DNA of 64,000 nucleotides from Pectobacterium aquaticum (GTDB taxonomy: Bacteria; Pseudomonadota; Gammaproteobacteria; Enterobacterales; Enterobacteriaceae): the NCBI RefSeq assembly GCF_003382565.3, contig NZ_CP086253.1, positions 1,922,001 through 1,986,000 on the forward strand. Direction: 5' to 3'. The notes under the pieces were generated by a model. The model worked only from the letters and a program-made list of their open reading frames with translations. It made no database searches and had not been told where the DNA came from. Position numbers and translations under genes: made by a program. Position 1 is the first letter of the stretch, and each line of letters opens with the position of its first letter. Below are positions 8,964-17,692 of this stretch, one piece after another.

Positions 8964-9846
8964 CGGTATCCTGTCGGCCGCGGTATCCCGTTTCGCCATC
9001 GGCGATTATCGGGAACGCGACGCGTTACCCGATATCGACCGACGGGTGGCCAATGCGCTGACGATGGAAGTCATGCTGACGCCGAAGCCCGGACTGGTGG
9101 ATCGCGCCAATAACGGATCTCACCGCGATATGGATGTTGCGCTGTTTCAGACCAGCATTCAGGCGATCTCTCCCTGGTTCCGGCATTTTACCGAGGCGGG
9201 TTATCAGCACGCCAGCGTACCGCTAGCGCAACTGCTGTTTCAGGTTCGGCCTATCGGCATCGCCTGTGAACAGGCGATGCTGTCGGCGACGAAAGGCGTG
9301 AATACCCATAAAGGTGGGATTTTCGCATTTGGCCTATTGTGTACCGCCGCCGGTTGGCTGGCAGGACGGGGAGAGCGTGTAACGCAGCGCAGTCTATGCG
9401 ATAGCGTCGCCGCCATGTGTCACGATCTGGTGCGTAATGAGCTAGCGGCATGTTCTGGTGCAGCGACGGCGGGTGAACATCTTTATCAGCGTCATGGACT
9501 GACGGGGGCGAGGGGAGAGGCTGCCAGTGGGTTCAATACCGTATGCCAGTACGCGTTGCCCGCCCTGATTCAGGCGATTGCTACTGGGGGGGACGATGAA
9601 ACTGCGCTGTTACGGACGCTGCTGGTGTTGATGGCCCACAATCCGGACACCAATGTCGTTTCACGCGGCGGCATGGACGGATTAGCGTTTGTGCAAGATT
9701 ACGCACGGAGATTGCTGACGGGTCCGCTGGATCGTCAGGCGCTAAGAGAGATGGACGACGCGCTGATTGCCAGAAACCTTAGCCCAGGCGGTAGCGCCGA
9801 TCTACTGGCCTTAACTTGGCTGCTGTATCACTATCCTGCAGAATAG
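8941..9846 (+). CDS. citG: Triphosphoribosyl-dephospho-CoA synthase CitG
   Basis: Makes the 2'-(5-triphosphoribosyl)-3'-dephospho-CoA precursor of the CitD prosthetic group from ATP and dephospho-CoA. 302 aa. Signature motifs are MLTPKPGLVDRANNGSH near residues 45-61, GVNTHKGGIFAFG about residues 120-132 and HNPDTNVVSRGG. The frame stays open upstream to 8743, but the ATG at 8941, preceded by GAGGAAAAGG, gives the family's normal N-terminus. Last gene of the cit operon. Confidence 0.95.
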   Translation: MPTLRQPDGILSAAVSRFAIGDYRERDALPDIDRRVANALTMEVMLTPKPGLVDRANNGSHRDMDVALFQTSIQAISPWFRHFTEAGYQHASVPLAQLLFQVRPIGIACEQAMLSATKGVNTHKGGIFAFGLLCTAAGWLAGRGERVTQRSLCDSVAAMCHDLVRNELAACSGAATAGEHLYQRHGLTGARGEAASGFNTVCQYALPALIQAIATGGDDETALLRTLLVLMAHNPDTNVVSRGGMDGLAFVQDYARRLLTGPLDRQALREMDDALIARNLSPGGSADLLALTWLLYHYPAE

Positions 9847-9970
9847 CAAACGAACAGGTGCGATAAAAGGCGCTGGCAGCGATGCGATTCATTATTTGAC
9901 TGCGCCTTAACACTTTTCCTCTTGTTCCACTAAATTTATTGAGAAAATTGCCGATATAGTTTTCACTAAC

Positions 9971-10078
9971 TATACCCCTCATACTTCGAGTTGCCTCTGT
10001 GCTGGCTGGTTAAATTCATTCTCGACGAATGTGTTCTTTGCTTGCCACCCTCCTGTAACTCGAATTATTTAGGGTATG
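9971..10078. repeat. Degenerate ERIC element
   Basis: Both ERIC tips are intact (TATACCCCTCATACTTCGAG at the left, CGAATTATTTAGGGTAT at the right), but the central core is diverged and the element is about 20 bp shorter than the 127-bp copies. It fills much of the 372-bp gap between citG and ycgR; no gene is seen in that gap. Confidence 0.8.
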
Positions 10079-10218
10079 TATCATGCTATTTCAGGGACTC
10101 CGAGTAATCGTTTTCAATATGCAGCCAGTGCGGTGGCATCGTGTTGGCACACATGACTTGAAAGATAACGAAGAGGCGTGCATCAATATAAACCATTGAC
10201 ACATAGTCCATGTAAATA

Positions 10219-10983
10219 ATGGTGGGGATGAAAGCGGTGGATGAAAATTTGAAAGAGCAGTTTGTTAAGCGCAACAAACTGGCCATCTGTGCAACGCTGC
10301 GCGAATTAAAGAAGAATGCTACGTCTCTGATGGTTCACCATCCTCATGGACAGTTTATCAGTAAAATTCTTGACGTTGCACCCGACAACAACCTGTTTGT
10401 CTTCGATTTAGGCGGCATTGAGCGTGAGAATAACCGCGCGCTGTATGCAGGTGCACTGTCTTTTGTCGCTGAACCCGCAGGGGCAAAAGTCGAATTTAAT
10501 GCCGAAATTGCAAAAACGGTGGACTACGACGGGCTGCCAGCCTTTAGCGCGCAGATTCCTGAACTGCTTTATCTCATCCAGCGTAGAACCTATTTCCGCA
10601 TCAATACGCCGCTGTGGCCGCCATTGACGTGCCGTGGCGAACTACCGGATGAGAGCATTTTCCTGTTCACCATCAAAGATCTTTCTCTGGGAGGATTGAG
10701 CCTGTATACCGACCGTGATACCACGGGGCTGTTGACCGAAGGCGATATCATTAAGAGCGTGGAGATGGATCTGGCTGACCACGGTTTTTTCTGTGTTGAT
10801 TTGCAGTTCGTCGGTCAGGCAATGGTGAAGATCGTCGATAACAAAGGTGAAGTGAAGCTGACGCAGCGTTTGAGCTTCAAGTTCCCTTCACTGAACGCGG
10901 CGCAGGAACGCGATCTTCAGCAGGTGATTTTTGAATTGGAAAGATTACAAAACGAAAAGAAAAAGCGATTCCAGGAGTGGTAA
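10219..10983 (+). CDS. ycgR: Flagellar brake protein YcgR (PilZ domain)
   Basis: Cytoplasmic c-di-GMP receptor that slows the flagellar motor when c-di-GMP rises. 254 aa. An N-terminal YcgR domain is followed by a C-terminal PilZ domain, with the c-di-GMP-binding pair QRRTYFRI (RxxxR type) near residue 118 and DLSLGG (DxSxGG) near residue 155. The start is uncertain: ATGs occur at 10219, 10228 and 10240, and GGTGGGG lies just before the second. The gene is monocistronic. In a motile soft-rot bacterium with several chemoreceptors this fits control of swimming and attachment. Confidence 0.92.
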   Translation: MVGMKAVDENLKEQFVKRNKLAICATLRELKKNATSLMVHHPHGQFISKILDVAPDNNLFVFDLGGIERENNRALYAGALSFVAEPAGAKVEFNAEIAKTVDYDGLPAFSAQIPELLYLIQRRTYFRINTPLWPPLTCRGELPDESIFLFTIKDLSLGGLSLYTDRDTTGLLTEGDIIKSVEMDLADHGFFCVDLQFVGQAMVKIVDNKGEVKLTQRLSFKFPSLNAAQERDLQQVIFELERLQNEKKKRFQEW

Positions 10984-11099
10984 TTTTTAAGCACCACTTT
11001 TTGTGTGGGCTTCACACATAACAGCAACGTTTTTATAACGAGTATTATCTTATTTATCCTACTTATTTACCGATAAGTTATGCGAAAAGCCAACGTACA

Positions 11100-11229
11100 G
11101 GCAGCGCGAAGAAGGGTGGGGATAAATAAATGGTTTCCAACGTTCTCAGAGCCTTGTCAGATGAGATCGAGTGGTGCAGAATACGCGCCTTGCAAATAAC
11201 CGACGTCTAATAGCGTCGGTTATTTTTTT
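11100..11229 (+). ncRNA. Possible small RNA or leader ending in an intrinsic terminator
   Basis: A perfect intrinsic terminator (arms about 11194-11205 and 11214-11223, followed by a T-run to 11229) stands about 200 bp after ycgR and 375 bp before plaP, with no convincing coding frame of its own. A terminator that far from either gene suggests a short transcript: a small RNA, the end of a long ycgR 3' UTR, or an attenuated leader. I do not recognise the sequence as a named small RNA, and the 5' end is a guess. Confidence 0.3.
11194..11229 (+). terminator. Intrinsic terminator upstream of plaP
   Basis: AAATAACCGACG pairs with CGTCGGTTATTT around an 8-base loop (TCTAATAG), and the stem runs into seven T residues. 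Confidence 0.85.
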
Positions 11230-11394
11230 ACATTTATGCTCGTCAACCTTCTGGTTACAGGGGTATTGGTGTGGTTTCTTACCTTTCTCTGTAGCTCAGG
11301 TTGGCTGGGTATAGGGTCTTCAACCAAAGAGGCCGGACAACGATCCGGATAGATAATTTTGTGTGTGCCTGTGAGCACAGTGAGGAAAGGAAAG

Positions 11395-11616
11395 ATGGGG
11401 CAATTAACACGTTTCGCACCGGTGCCCGCCGGTTTGTGCTGCAAAGGTATTGGTTATGGCGCGACGCAGTCGCAAGTTATCTCTGGTGCTGTTACAGCCA
11501 CCTCTTCTCATCGTGATTCAGGCGAGTCCTGTATCCACTCCCTTATTTTTAGTGTGTTCGCCGACAACAGTGCCGCTTTTGCTGTGACTGACGGAGGTGC
11601 GCGCCATGTCGCTTGA
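11395..11616 (+). CDS. Possible upstream ORF overlapping the plaP start
   Basis: A 73-codon frame whose ATG is preceded by the excellent site GAGGAAAGGAAAG and whose TGA lies 11 bp inside plaP. The peptide starts MGQLTRFAPVPAGLCC and has no recognised domain or convincing membrane segment. Strong initiation and overlap with the next start are what a translationally coupled leader ORF would show, but it could be chance. Conservation is unknown. Confidence 0.3.
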   Translation: MGQLTRFAPVPAGLCCKGIGYGATQSQVISGAVTATSSHRDSGESCIHSLIFSVFADNSAAFAVTDGGARHVA

Positions 11617-12976
11617 TTCTCAACTGCCTAATGCTGGCGCAAAACGTGCTCAGTTAAAAAGAACGCTCACGCTGTGGCCTGTCGTTATGATGGGGCTGGC
11701 GTACATGCAACCGATGACCATTTTTGATACCTTCGGTATCGTGTCTGGCCTGACCGACGGCCATGTGGCGACTGCCTATGCGTTTGCGCTGGTCGCCATT
11801 CTGTTCACGGCGCTGAGCTATGGCAAATTGGTAAAACGTTTCCCATCTGCGGGTTCTGCGTATACCTACGCGCAAAAAGCGATCAGCCCGCACGTCGGGT
11901 TTATGGTCGGCTGGTCGTCGCTGCTGGACTATCTGTTCATGCCGATGATCAACATCCTGCTGGCGAAAATCTATCTGGAAGCGATCTTCCCCGGCGTACC
12001 GTCATGGATTTTTGTGGCGGCGCTGGTCGGGTTGATGACGCTGTTTAACCTGCGTGGCATCAGTCTGGTTGCTAACCTGAACTCCATTATCGTGGTGGTG
12101 CAGGTTGCGATCATGGCGGTGTTCCTGGGGCTGGTGATTCACGGTGTTTATCTGGGCGAAGGTGCCGGTACGCTAACTAGTACGCGTCCGTTCTGGTCTG
12201 AGAATGCTCACGTCGTGCCGATGATCACCGGGGCAACCATTCTCTGCTTCTCGTTCCTCGGTTTTGACGGCATCAGCTCGCTGTCAGAAGAAACGCAGGA
12301 TGCAGGTCGGGTGATTCCAAAAGCCATCTTCCTGACGGCGCTGATCGGCGGCGTGATCTTTGTTGCCGTGGCGTACTTCCTGCAACTGTATTTCCCGGAT
12401 ATTTCGCGCTTTAAAGAGCCGGATGCGTCTCAGCCGGAAATCATGCTGTATGTCGCGGGTAAATTCTTCCAGTCCGTTATTCTGGTGTTCTCCTGCGTCA
12501 CTGTGCTGGCATCGGGTATGGCGGCACATGCAGGCGTGTCTCGCCTGATGTATGTGATGGGGCGTGATGGCGTATTCCCAGAGCGCTTCTTCGGCTATAT
12601 CCACCCGAAATGGCGTACGCCGTCTTTGAACGTCTTGCTGGTTGGCGTCATTGCACTGTCTGCGGTGTCGTTCGATCTGGTGACGGCAACCGCGCTGATC
12701 AACTTCGGTGCACTGGTGGCGTTTACGTTCGTGAACCTGTCGGTCATTTCACAGTTCTATATTCGTGAACGCCGTAACCGCACAGTGAAAGACACCATTA
12801 ACTTCCTCGTGATGCCCGTGCTGGGCGCGTTGACGGTGGGGGCGCTGTGGGTGAATCTGGAAGCCAGCTCAATGACGCTGGGTCTGGTGTGGGCAACGAT
12901 TGGATTGCTCTATCTGGCATTCGTGACGCGCAGCTTCCGTCAGCCAGTACCGCAATGTAGTGAAGAGCCGGTTTAA
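11606..12976 (+). CDS. plaP: Putrescine importer PlaP (APC family)
   Basis: Inner-membrane amino-acid/polyamine permease importing putrescine by proton symport. 456 aa, twelve hydrophobic segments. The N-terminal VVMMGLAYMQPMTIFDTFG and the C-terminal tail TRSFRQPVPQ match E. coli PlaP (YeeF) better than its paralogue PuuP. The gene also lies next to sbcB, as plaP does in E. coli. The GTG at 11597 is in frame, but GGAGG at 11593-11597 sits at ribosome-binding distance from the ATG at 11606. It overlaps a possible upstream ORF. In E. coli PlaP supports putrescine-dependent surface motility. Confidence 0.9.
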   Translation: MSLDSQLPNAGAKRAQLKRTLTLWPVVMMGLAYMQPMTIFDTFGIVSGLTDGHVATAYAFALVAILFTALSYGKLVKRFPSAGSAYTYAQKAISPHVGFMVGWSSLLDYLFMPMINILLAKIYLEAIFPGVPSWIFVAALVGLMTLFNLRGISLVANLNSIIVVVQVAIMAVFLGLVIHGVYLGEGAGTLTSTRPFWSENAHVVPMITGATILCFSFLGFDGISSLSEETQDAGRVIPKAIFLTALIGGVIFVAVAYFLQLYFPDISRFKEPDASQPEIMLYVAGKFFQSVILVFSCVTVLASGMAAHAGVSRLMYVMGRDGVFPERFFGYIHPKWRTPSLNVLLVGVIALSAVSFDLVTATALINFGALVAFTFVNLSVISQFYIRERRNRTVKDTINFLVMPVLGALTVGALWVNLEASSMTLGLVWATIGLLYLAFVTRSFRQPVPQCSEEPV

Positions 12977-13002
12977 ATAAACTGACGGCTTACATAAAAG
13001 AG

Positions 13003-13032
13003 AAAAGCGGAGCCAGTGCGCTCCGCTTTTTT
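13003..13032. terminator. Bidirectional terminator between plaP and sbcB
   Basis: AAAAGCGGAGC pairs with GCTCCGCTTTT around a short loop, with an A-run on one side and a T-run on the other, so it can end both convergent transcripts. Confidence 0.85.
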
Positions 13033-13037
13033 ATGCT

Positions 13038-14465
13038 TTAGCCCACTAGTTCCTGCGCATAGGCGTACAGCGCTTTTAGCTGTGCCATCTTCTCTTTATC
13101 GTCTTCATGCAACTGATACAGGTTGCTGAGTTCCGACAGATAGGACTGCAAGCGCTCCGGCGTAAATACCGCACGCCGATGCTGCAACCAACGCTGCTGT
13201 TCCCGGTCATCCAGCGTGCCGGGGAAATTGCGGGCACGGTAGCGGAAGAACAGCGGTTCCAGACGATTATCGGCAAACGTGAGGTCCAGCGCGGGCAGGT
13301 TCTGCGGGGCGGTCTCCTGAATAATCGTCATCGCTATGCGGTCGGCATCGCTAAAGAAGCCATCATAAAGCCGCAGATCGACATCATCAGAAGCGGTGAA
13401 AGCAGGGGCGTCGGCAAACAGTTCCACCACTTTTTCTCTGACGCTCGCGTTGTTACGCAGTAGCTCTAAATTGTCCAGACAGCGTTGACGATCGATCCCT
13501 AATCTTTCTGCGTCTTCTGGCCGTAAGGTATTGGCTGGCGCTAATACCGGACATTTGTTGATGTGCACTAGCTTAAGTGGAACCGCGCTCTGATTGGCTT
13601 CCAGTGCATTCCGGCGGGTGTATAACCGTTCGCGCAAGGCTGCGCTGTCCAGTTCCAGCAGCGGCGTCATATCGCCAGCCAGATCGCACATGATGACCGC
13701 ATTACGGTTGTCCGGGTGCCAGGCGAGCGGCACAACCCAACTGGTGTTGCTCCTTGCCGCGCCAAACATGCCAGACACGTGAACGAGCGGCTTCATTTGC
13801 GGGATATCAATCAGCGCGGAAATTTTGTTTTTGTTACGTAGCGGGAACAGATAGTCAAACAGCTTAGGCTGCGCCTGCTTGAACAGCTTCGCCATAGCGA
13901 TGGTGGCATAAACGTCGGACATCGCATCATGCGCCTGCTCGTGCGCGATGCCGTTGGCTTTTGTCAGATGTTCAAGGCGAAAACTGGGCAGGCCGTCATC
14001 ATTTTCCGGCCAGACGATACCTTCCGGCCGCAGGGCATAGCAGGCGCGTAACGCATCCAGCAAATCCCAACGGGAATTCCCGTTTTGCCAGCTGTAGGCA
14101 TAAGGATCGTAGAAGTTACGATAGAAAATATTACGGCTGACTTCATCATCAAAGCGAATGTTGTTGTAGCCCATGATGCAGGTGCCGGGCACGCTGAATG
14201 CTTCGTGGATCTGACGGGCGAACTCCGCTTCATTGACGCCTTTTGCCAGCGCGACCTGCGGCGTAATTCCGGTGATCATTACCGCTTCCGGTTCTGGCAG
14301 GTAATCATCCGACGGACGGCAATAAATGACGAGCGGTTCACCGATAATATTGAAATCCATATCGGTACGGACACCCGCAAACTGCGCGGGGCGATCGCGC
14401 GCCGGATGCTTACCGAACGTCTCGTAGTCGTGTATGAAAAAAGTGGGTTGTGTTTTCTCGGCCAT
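13038..14465 (-). CDS. sbcB: Exodeoxyribonuclease I SbcB
   Basis: 3'-5' exonuclease on single-stranded DNA, used in recombination and mismatch repair. 475 aa. The DnaQ-type exonuclease domain has DYETFG at residues 13-18 (metal-binding Asp13 and Glu15) and HDAMSDVYATIAMAK with the ExoIII-type histidine and aspartate near residues 180-186. The SH3-like and C-terminal helical regions follow (for example SALIDIPQMKPLVHVSGMFG). Convergent with plaP. A clean single-copy housekeeping gene. Confidence 0.97.
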   Translation of the reverse strand: MAEKTQPTFFIHDYETFGKHPARDRPAQFAGVRTDMDFNIIGEPLVIYCRPSDDYLPEPEAVMITGITPQVALAKGVNEAEFARQIHEAFSVPGTCIMGYNNIRFDDEVSRNIFYRNFYDPYAYSWQNGNSRWDLLDALRACYALRPEGIVWPENDDGLPSFRLEHLTKANGIAHEQAHDAMSDVYATIAMAKLFKQAQPKLFDYLFPLRNKNKISALIDIPQMKPLVHVSGMFGAARSNTSWVVPLAWHPDNRNAVIMCDLAGDMTPLLELDSAALRERLYTRRNALEANQSAVPLKLVHINKCPVLAPANTLRPEDAERLGIDRQRCLDNLELLRNNASVREKVVELFADAPAFTASDDVDLRLYDGFFSDADRIAMTIIQETAPQNLPALDLTFADNRLEPLFFRYRARNFPGTLDDREQQRWLQHRRAVFTPERLQSYLSELSNLYQLHEDDKEKMAQLKALYAYAQELVG

Positions 14466-14660
14466 ATATGCAGTTAGCTACGTGTGCGCGCTAAGCCTGA
14501 AATCAGGCAAAACAATCTGGAAAACGGCAAGGATACCATTGAATCGACTTTTCTGTGGCGCTTTCCTGATTTGCATCACTTCCCTGACTTACATCAATAG
14601 GAGGGTAGACATAATCGCTAGGCATGACTGTGTCCATTCGGTTACAATTTTCGTTTTAAT

Positions 14661-14679
14661 GCGAATGATAATTAAATTC
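14661..14679. promoter_or_regulatory. Fur box upstream of the siderophore transporter operon
   Basis: GCGAATGATAATTAAATTC matches the 19-bp Fur consensus at 13 positions, including the full AATGATAAT core. It lies about 70 bp upstream of the binding-protein gene, where it would repress the operon in iron-replete cells. No other gene lies between it and the operon. Confidence 0.75.
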
Positions 14680-14747
14680 TTTATTGCCGCGTAGCGTCCG
14701 CTGCGGGGTAGCATTCGGCGACAAACAGCGAAATGGAGAACACACTT

Positions 14748-15713
14748 ATGCGGTTAAATGCGGTGCGATTGAATGCAACGTTTGCAGTGAAGGCGACGTT
14801 ATTGGCATCTATGTTTGTTCTGACCGGCTGCGATCAGCAGGCATCGTCTTCAGAAGGAAGCCACACGGTCAGCATTGAGCATGCGCAGGGCACCACTCAG
14901 GTTCCACAGCCGCCGAAGAAAGTGATGGTGTTTGATCCTGCCTCATTGGATACGCTGGACGCGTTGAAGGTTGAAGGGATTGCCGGTGTACCCAAAAGCA
15001 GCACGCCACTGCCTGCGTTTTTATCAAAATACAACAGCGATACTTACCTGAACGCCGGGACGCTGTTTGAACCTGCCTATGAAGCGCTGAGCAGCGCGAA
15101 GCCCGATCTGATTATTGCCGGTGGACGTACGCGCGACGCCTACGAGAAGCTGAGCGGTATTGCACCGACGATCTCGATGGATGTGGATGAGCACCAGTTT
15201 ATGACGAGCTTTATCCAGCGCATCGAACAACTGGGCACGATCTTCGGCAAAGAAGATGAAGCGAAAAAACAGATTGATGATTTCAAGCAGCAGATCGCCC
15301 AAACGCGTGCCAAAACAGAAAAAGCAGGCAATGCGCTGGTTCTGATGGTCAGCGGCGGCAAGATGTCGGCCTACGGTCCTAAGTCGCGCTTTGGCTTCGT
15401 GTTTGATGAGCTGGGCTTTAAACCGGCGACCGAATTTCCTGAATCCGGGCGTCATGGCAACGTGGTGACCTCCGAATTCTTACTGAGCGTGAACCCAGAA
15501 TGGTTGTTCATCCTCGATCGTGACAGTGCGATTGGTCGCCCGGGTGGGGAATCGGCCCAGCAGGTGCTGGATAACCCGCTGATTCACAAAACCAACGCCT
15601 GGAAAAACAATCGCGTGATCTATCTGGATTCTGCATCGCTGTATATCGCTGGGGGGCTGCAAAGCTATAAAAACCTCGTGACTACCGTCAGCGACGCGTT
15701 AGATAAGCAATAA
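14748..15713 (+). CDS. Siderophore ABC transporter, substrate-binding lipoprotein
   Basis: Periplasmic iron-siderophore binding protein (TroA/FepB-type fold), 321 aa. The signal peptide ends in a lipobox, LTGC, at about residue 28, so it should be anchored by lipid to a membrane. The pattern FDPASLDTLDAL near the start of the mature region and VIYLDSASLYIAGGLQS near the end resembles catecholate-siderophore binders of the CeuE/YclQ/VctP/FatB type. GGAG precedes the ATG at 14748; an in-frame ATG at 14733 is less likely. First gene of a four-gene operon behind a Fur box. The exact siderophore is not readable. Confidence 0.88.
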   Translation: MRLNAVRLNATFAVKATLLASMFVLTGCDQQASSSEGSHTVSIEHAQGTTQVPQPPKKVMVFDPASLDTLDALKVEGIAGVPKSSTPLPAFLSKYNSDTYLNAGTLFEPAYEALSSAKPDLIIAGGRTRDAYEKLSGIAPTISMDVDEHQFMTSFIQRIEQLGTIFGKEDEAKKQIDDFKQQIAQTRAKTEKAGNALVLMVSGGKMSAYGPKSRFGFVFDELGFKPATEFPESGRHGNVVTSEFLLSVNPEWLFILDRDSAIGRPGGESAQQVLDNPLIHKTNAWKNNRVIYLDSASLYIAGGLQSYKNLVTTVSDALDKQ

Positions 15714-15735
15714 CGGCAGGGTTACGGCAGAATCA

Positions 15736-16698
15736 ATGAAGTCTTTTTACTCTTCGCTGGGTCTTGCGTTTCTGGCCTGCATGATCGTTGTCAGCCTGTT
15801 TGTTGGGGCAGGGCAACTGAACATGCAGGCCGTCTGGAACGACCCGGAAATGCGCGATATTTTCTTTATCAGCCGCGTTCCCCGCACGCTAGCGTTGCTG
15901 CTGGCAGGCAGTGCCATGAGTGTGGCGGGTCTCATCATGCAGTTGCTGACGCAAAACCGTTTTGTCGAACCGTCTCTGGCGGGGACCACACAGTCGGCTA
16001 GCTTAGGTTTGCTGGTGGTGATGATCGCCGTGCCCGGCGCGACGATTTTCACCAAAATGGTGGTGGCGAGCCTGTTCGCTTTAGCGGGTACCTTCCTGTT
16101 CATGATGCTGCTACAGCGAATTGTGCTGAAATCCGCGCTGGTGGTGCCGCTGGTCGGCATTATGCTGGGTGCGGTTATCAGTTCAATCACCACGTTTGGC
16201 GCGATGTATTTTGATCTGCTACAGGCGCTCGGCAGTTGGGAATCTGGTGATTTCTCCGGTGTCTTGCAAGGGCGTTACGAGCTGCTCTGGCTGGTTGGTG
16301 CGTTAACGCTGGTGGCCTGCTGGATTGCTGACCGCTTCACGGTCGCAGGCATGGGGCGTGAATTTTCCGTCAATGTCGGCCTCAACTATCGGCAGGTGAT
16401 GCTGATGGGGCTGAGCATTATCGCCATCGTCAGCGGCGTGGTGGTCGTGGTGGTGGGTAGCTTGCCGTTTATCGGACTGATCGTGCCGAACTTGATCAGC
16501 ATGATGATGGGCGACAATGTGCGCAAAACGATCCCTTGGGTGTGCCTGCTTGGCGGCGGTCTGGTGCTGTGCTGCGACATTATCAGCCGCGTGATTCGCT
16601 ACCCTTTCGAGATTCCGGTGAGCGTGATTCTTGGCGTCATTGGCGCTGCCGTTTTCCTTCTTTTATTGCTAAGCCAGAAACGCCATGTCAGTCAATGA
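15736..16698 (+). CDS. Siderophore ABC transporter, permease 1 (FecCD family)
   Basis: Inner-membrane permease half of an iron-siderophore importer, 320 aa, with about eight to nine hydrophobic segments. RVPRTLALLLAGSAMSVAGLIMQ near the N-terminus and LPFIGLIVPNL about residues 239-249 are hallmark FecCD-family motifs; the latter is the coupling region for the ATPase. Its 3' end overlaps the second permease by 14 bp, consistent with stoichiometric heterodimer production. Confidence 0.9.
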   Translation: MKSFYSSLGLAFLACMIVVSLFVGAGQLNMQAVWNDPEMRDIFFISRVPRTLALLLAGSAMSVAGLIMQLLTQNRFVEPSLAGTTQSASLGLLVVMIAVPGATIFTKMVVASLFALAGTFLFMMLLQRIVLKSALVVPLVGIMLGAVISSITTFGAMYFDLLQALGSWESGDFSGVLQGRYELLWLVGALTLVACWIADRFTVAGMGREFSVNVGLNYRQVMLMGLSIIAIVSGVVVVVVGSLPFIGLIVPNLISMMMGDNVRKTIPWVCLLGGGLVLCCDIISRVIRYPFEIPVSVILGVIGAAVFLLLLLSQKRHVSQ

Positions 16699-17692
16699 AC
16701 GTAATACGGTGCTGACCGGAACCGTCAGCGAAAAACATGCGGGGTTATCGCCGACGCAGCGGTTGATGTGGCTGGCTGTTGCGGCTGTCGTGGTGATCGT
16801 GCTGTTTATGACCATCAATCTAGGCAGCAACCTGCGCTATATTTTGACGCACCGCGGGCTGATGCTAACGACGATGCTGCTGGTGGCGTTTGCTGCCAGC
16901 GCGTCGACGGTGCTGTTCCAAACGGTGACGAATAACCGGGTACTGACGCCATCAATTATGGGGTTTGAAGCCCTGTTTATCCTGATTCAGACCTCGCTGG
17001 TGTTTGTTTTCGGCATTAGCGGTATTCCGGCTCTGGGCGTTGAAGGCAAATTCGTTCTTGAGACGCTGCTGCTCATCCTCTTCTCCGCGCTGCTGTACCG
17101 CTGGCTGTTTACCGGCAGCCGCAATAACCTGCATCTGGTTTTACTGGTCGGGATTATCTGCGGCACGCTGTTTCGCAGCATGGCGGGCTTAATGCAGCGT
17201 CTGCTGACGCCCGGTGAGTTCGCCATTCTACAGGGGCGGATGTTTGCCACCTTTACCCGTACCGTGCCTGAACTGGTGGCGCTGTCGGTTGGCATTACGC
17301 TGGTGGTCGCGGTGGTGATCTGGCGTATGCGCTTTCGCTTTGATGTGCTGGCGCTGGGGCGTAATAACGCGATTAACCTGGGCATCGACTACAAGCGCAG
17401 CGTCACGGTCATTCTGCTGCTGGTTTCCGTGCTGGTCGCCATTTCAACGGCGCTGGTCGGCCCGCTTACCTTTTTGGGCTTTATGGTCGCGAACCTTGCC
17501 TATTTAGTGATTGGCTCCAGCCAGCATCGCCTGTTGCTGCCCGCGGCTTTCCTGCTGGGCGTGATTTCACTGGTTGGCGGACAGTTGGTGCTTGAGCATC
17601 TTCTGGATATGTCTGGAGCGCTGTCGGTCGTGATCGAATTTGTGGGTGGATCGCTGTTTATTGTGTTGCTACTGAAAAAGGTTTCCGTGTGA
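16685..17692 (+). CDS. Siderophore ABC transporter, permease 2 (FecCD family)
   Basis: Second permease subunit, 335 aa, with about nine hydrophobic segments. It has the FecCD pattern near ALVGPLTFLGFMVANLAYLV and a polytopic N-terminal half, and pairs with the preceding permease. The ATG at 16685 lies inside the previous gene. The stop overlaps the ATPase start by 4 bp (GTGTGA). Low-complexity hydrophobic sequence is normal for the family. Confidence 0.9.
   Translation: MSVNERNTVLTGTVSEKHAGLSPTQRLMWLAVAAVVVIVLFMTINLGSNLRYILTHRGLMLTTMLLVAFAASASTVLFQTVTNNRVLTPSIMGFEALFILIQTSLVFVFGISGIPALGVEGKFVLETLLLILFSALLYRWLFTGSRNNLHLVLLVGIICGTLFRSMAGLMQRLLTPGEFAILQGRMFATFTRTVPELVALSVGITLVVAVVIWRMRFRFDVLALGRNNAINLGIDYKRSVTVILLLVSVLVAISTALVGPLTFLGFMVANLAYLVIGSSQHRLLLPAAFLLGVISLVGGQLVLEHLLDMSGALSVVIEFVGGSLFIVLLLKKVSV

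Noticed and set aside
11301..11516. 71-codon frame beginning in the plaP leader
   Set aside because: Starts from TTG with no ribosome binding site and has no family resemblance; the frame starting at 11395 is the better candidate.
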